From Acidobacteriota bacterium (GTDB taxonomy: Bacteria; Acidobacteriota; Terriglobia; Terriglobales; Acidobacteriaceae): a stretch of 5,741 nt of DNA. Each line of letters begins with the position of its first letter. Within the stretch, counting starts at the first letter, position 1. Under the pieces are notes generated by a model that saw only the letters and a list, made by a program, of their open reading frames with translations, was not told the DNA's origin and did not search any database. Below are positions 5,661-5,741 of the stretch, piece by piece. Both the position numbers and the translations under genes were made by a program. The DNA lies in NCBI GenBank assembly GCA_021793595.1, contig JAJYSL010000288.1, forward strand, positions 1-5,741, given 5' to 3'.

Positions 5661-5741
5661 ATGCTTGACAAGATGAATCGTCGCAGGTTTTTAAATGCAC
5701 TTGGAGTTCTTTCAGCGGCAACGGTTGGCCGCAGGGCATGG
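5661..5741 (+). CDS. Start of a Tat-exported protein, C-terminus beyond the right edge
   Basis: Only 27 codons are in the window: MLDKMNRRRFLNALGVLSAA then TVGRRAW. N-RRRFLN followed by a hydrophobic stretch (ALGVLSAATVG) is a twin-arginine (Tat) signal peptide, which exports folded, often cofactor-containing proteins. AGGGGG at 5648-5653 lies 7 nt before the ATG at 5661 and favours that start over the ATG codons at 5655 and 5673. No mature domain is visible, so the function cannot be named. The IS66 remnant ends about 180 bp upstream, and the gene is probably not in the receptor operon. Confidence 0.75.
   Translation, partial: MLDKMNRRRFLNALGVLSAATVGRRAW

Noticed and set aside
5480..5740. 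Open frames on both strands between the IS end and the Tat gene (plus 5480-5605; minus 5509-5739, containing CPHCPHRYL)
   Set aside because: Neither has a Shine-Dalgarno or a complete domain. The minus frame overlaps the Tat signal peptide. The CPHC could be mistaken for a zinc motif but stands alone. The stretch could be a genomic repeat, which only a genome-wide search would show.
1..5741. CRISPR array, tRNA or rRNA
   Set aside because: No spaced direct repeats, cloverleaf or rRNA-like sequence was seen on either strand.

Overview
The window most likely comes from an Acidobacteriota chromosome (Terriglobia-like). The best evidence is the 827-residue outer-membrane protein. It combines a carboxypeptidase-regulatory-like N-terminal domain with a plug of the 'DDL...VDG...DPFSAEY...GY..I.I.TKP' type, which I associate with the large Oar-like TonB-dependent receptors of that phylum. 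This assignment rests on remembered family patterns, not on a search.

Layout. Positions 1-1206 (minus strand) hold the 5' 402 codons of a CHAT-domain (caspase-like) cysteine peptidase that runs off the left edge. Both halves of the catalytic dyad are visible (His336 in a FAGHG motif, Cys381 in NACE). Positions 1207-1590 are an AT-rich divergent intergenic region. It holds a strong sigma70-type promoter reading right (TTGACA-18-TATAAA), an operator-like dyad touching its -35 box, and a long bulged hairpin in the roughly 200-nt leader. Positions 1591-2385 encode a 264-residue exported protein with a signal peptide, an Ig/cadherin-like 'putative Ig' domain, a transmembrane helix, a Ser/Gly linker and a six-cysteine tail. 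After 73 nt with no visible terminator comes the TonB-dependent-receptor-like protein (2459-4942). The two are probably one operon.

Immediately after the receptor stop codon lies a decayed IS66-family element on the minus strand (about 4945-5478). It has a terminal inverted repeat at 5478, a tnpA broken by one in-frame stop, and the first codons of tnpB. The rest of the element is missing, and the truncation abuts the receptor stop codon. At the right edge (5661-5741) a new plus-strand gene begins with a twin-arginine signal peptide.

How the parts may work together: the exported Ig-like protein and the receptor plausibly act together at the envelope, under one regulated promoter with a structured leader. 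The divergent CHAT peptidase shares the control region and may belong to the same module. That link is inference from gene arrangement. No function can be assigned to the combination from sequence alone.
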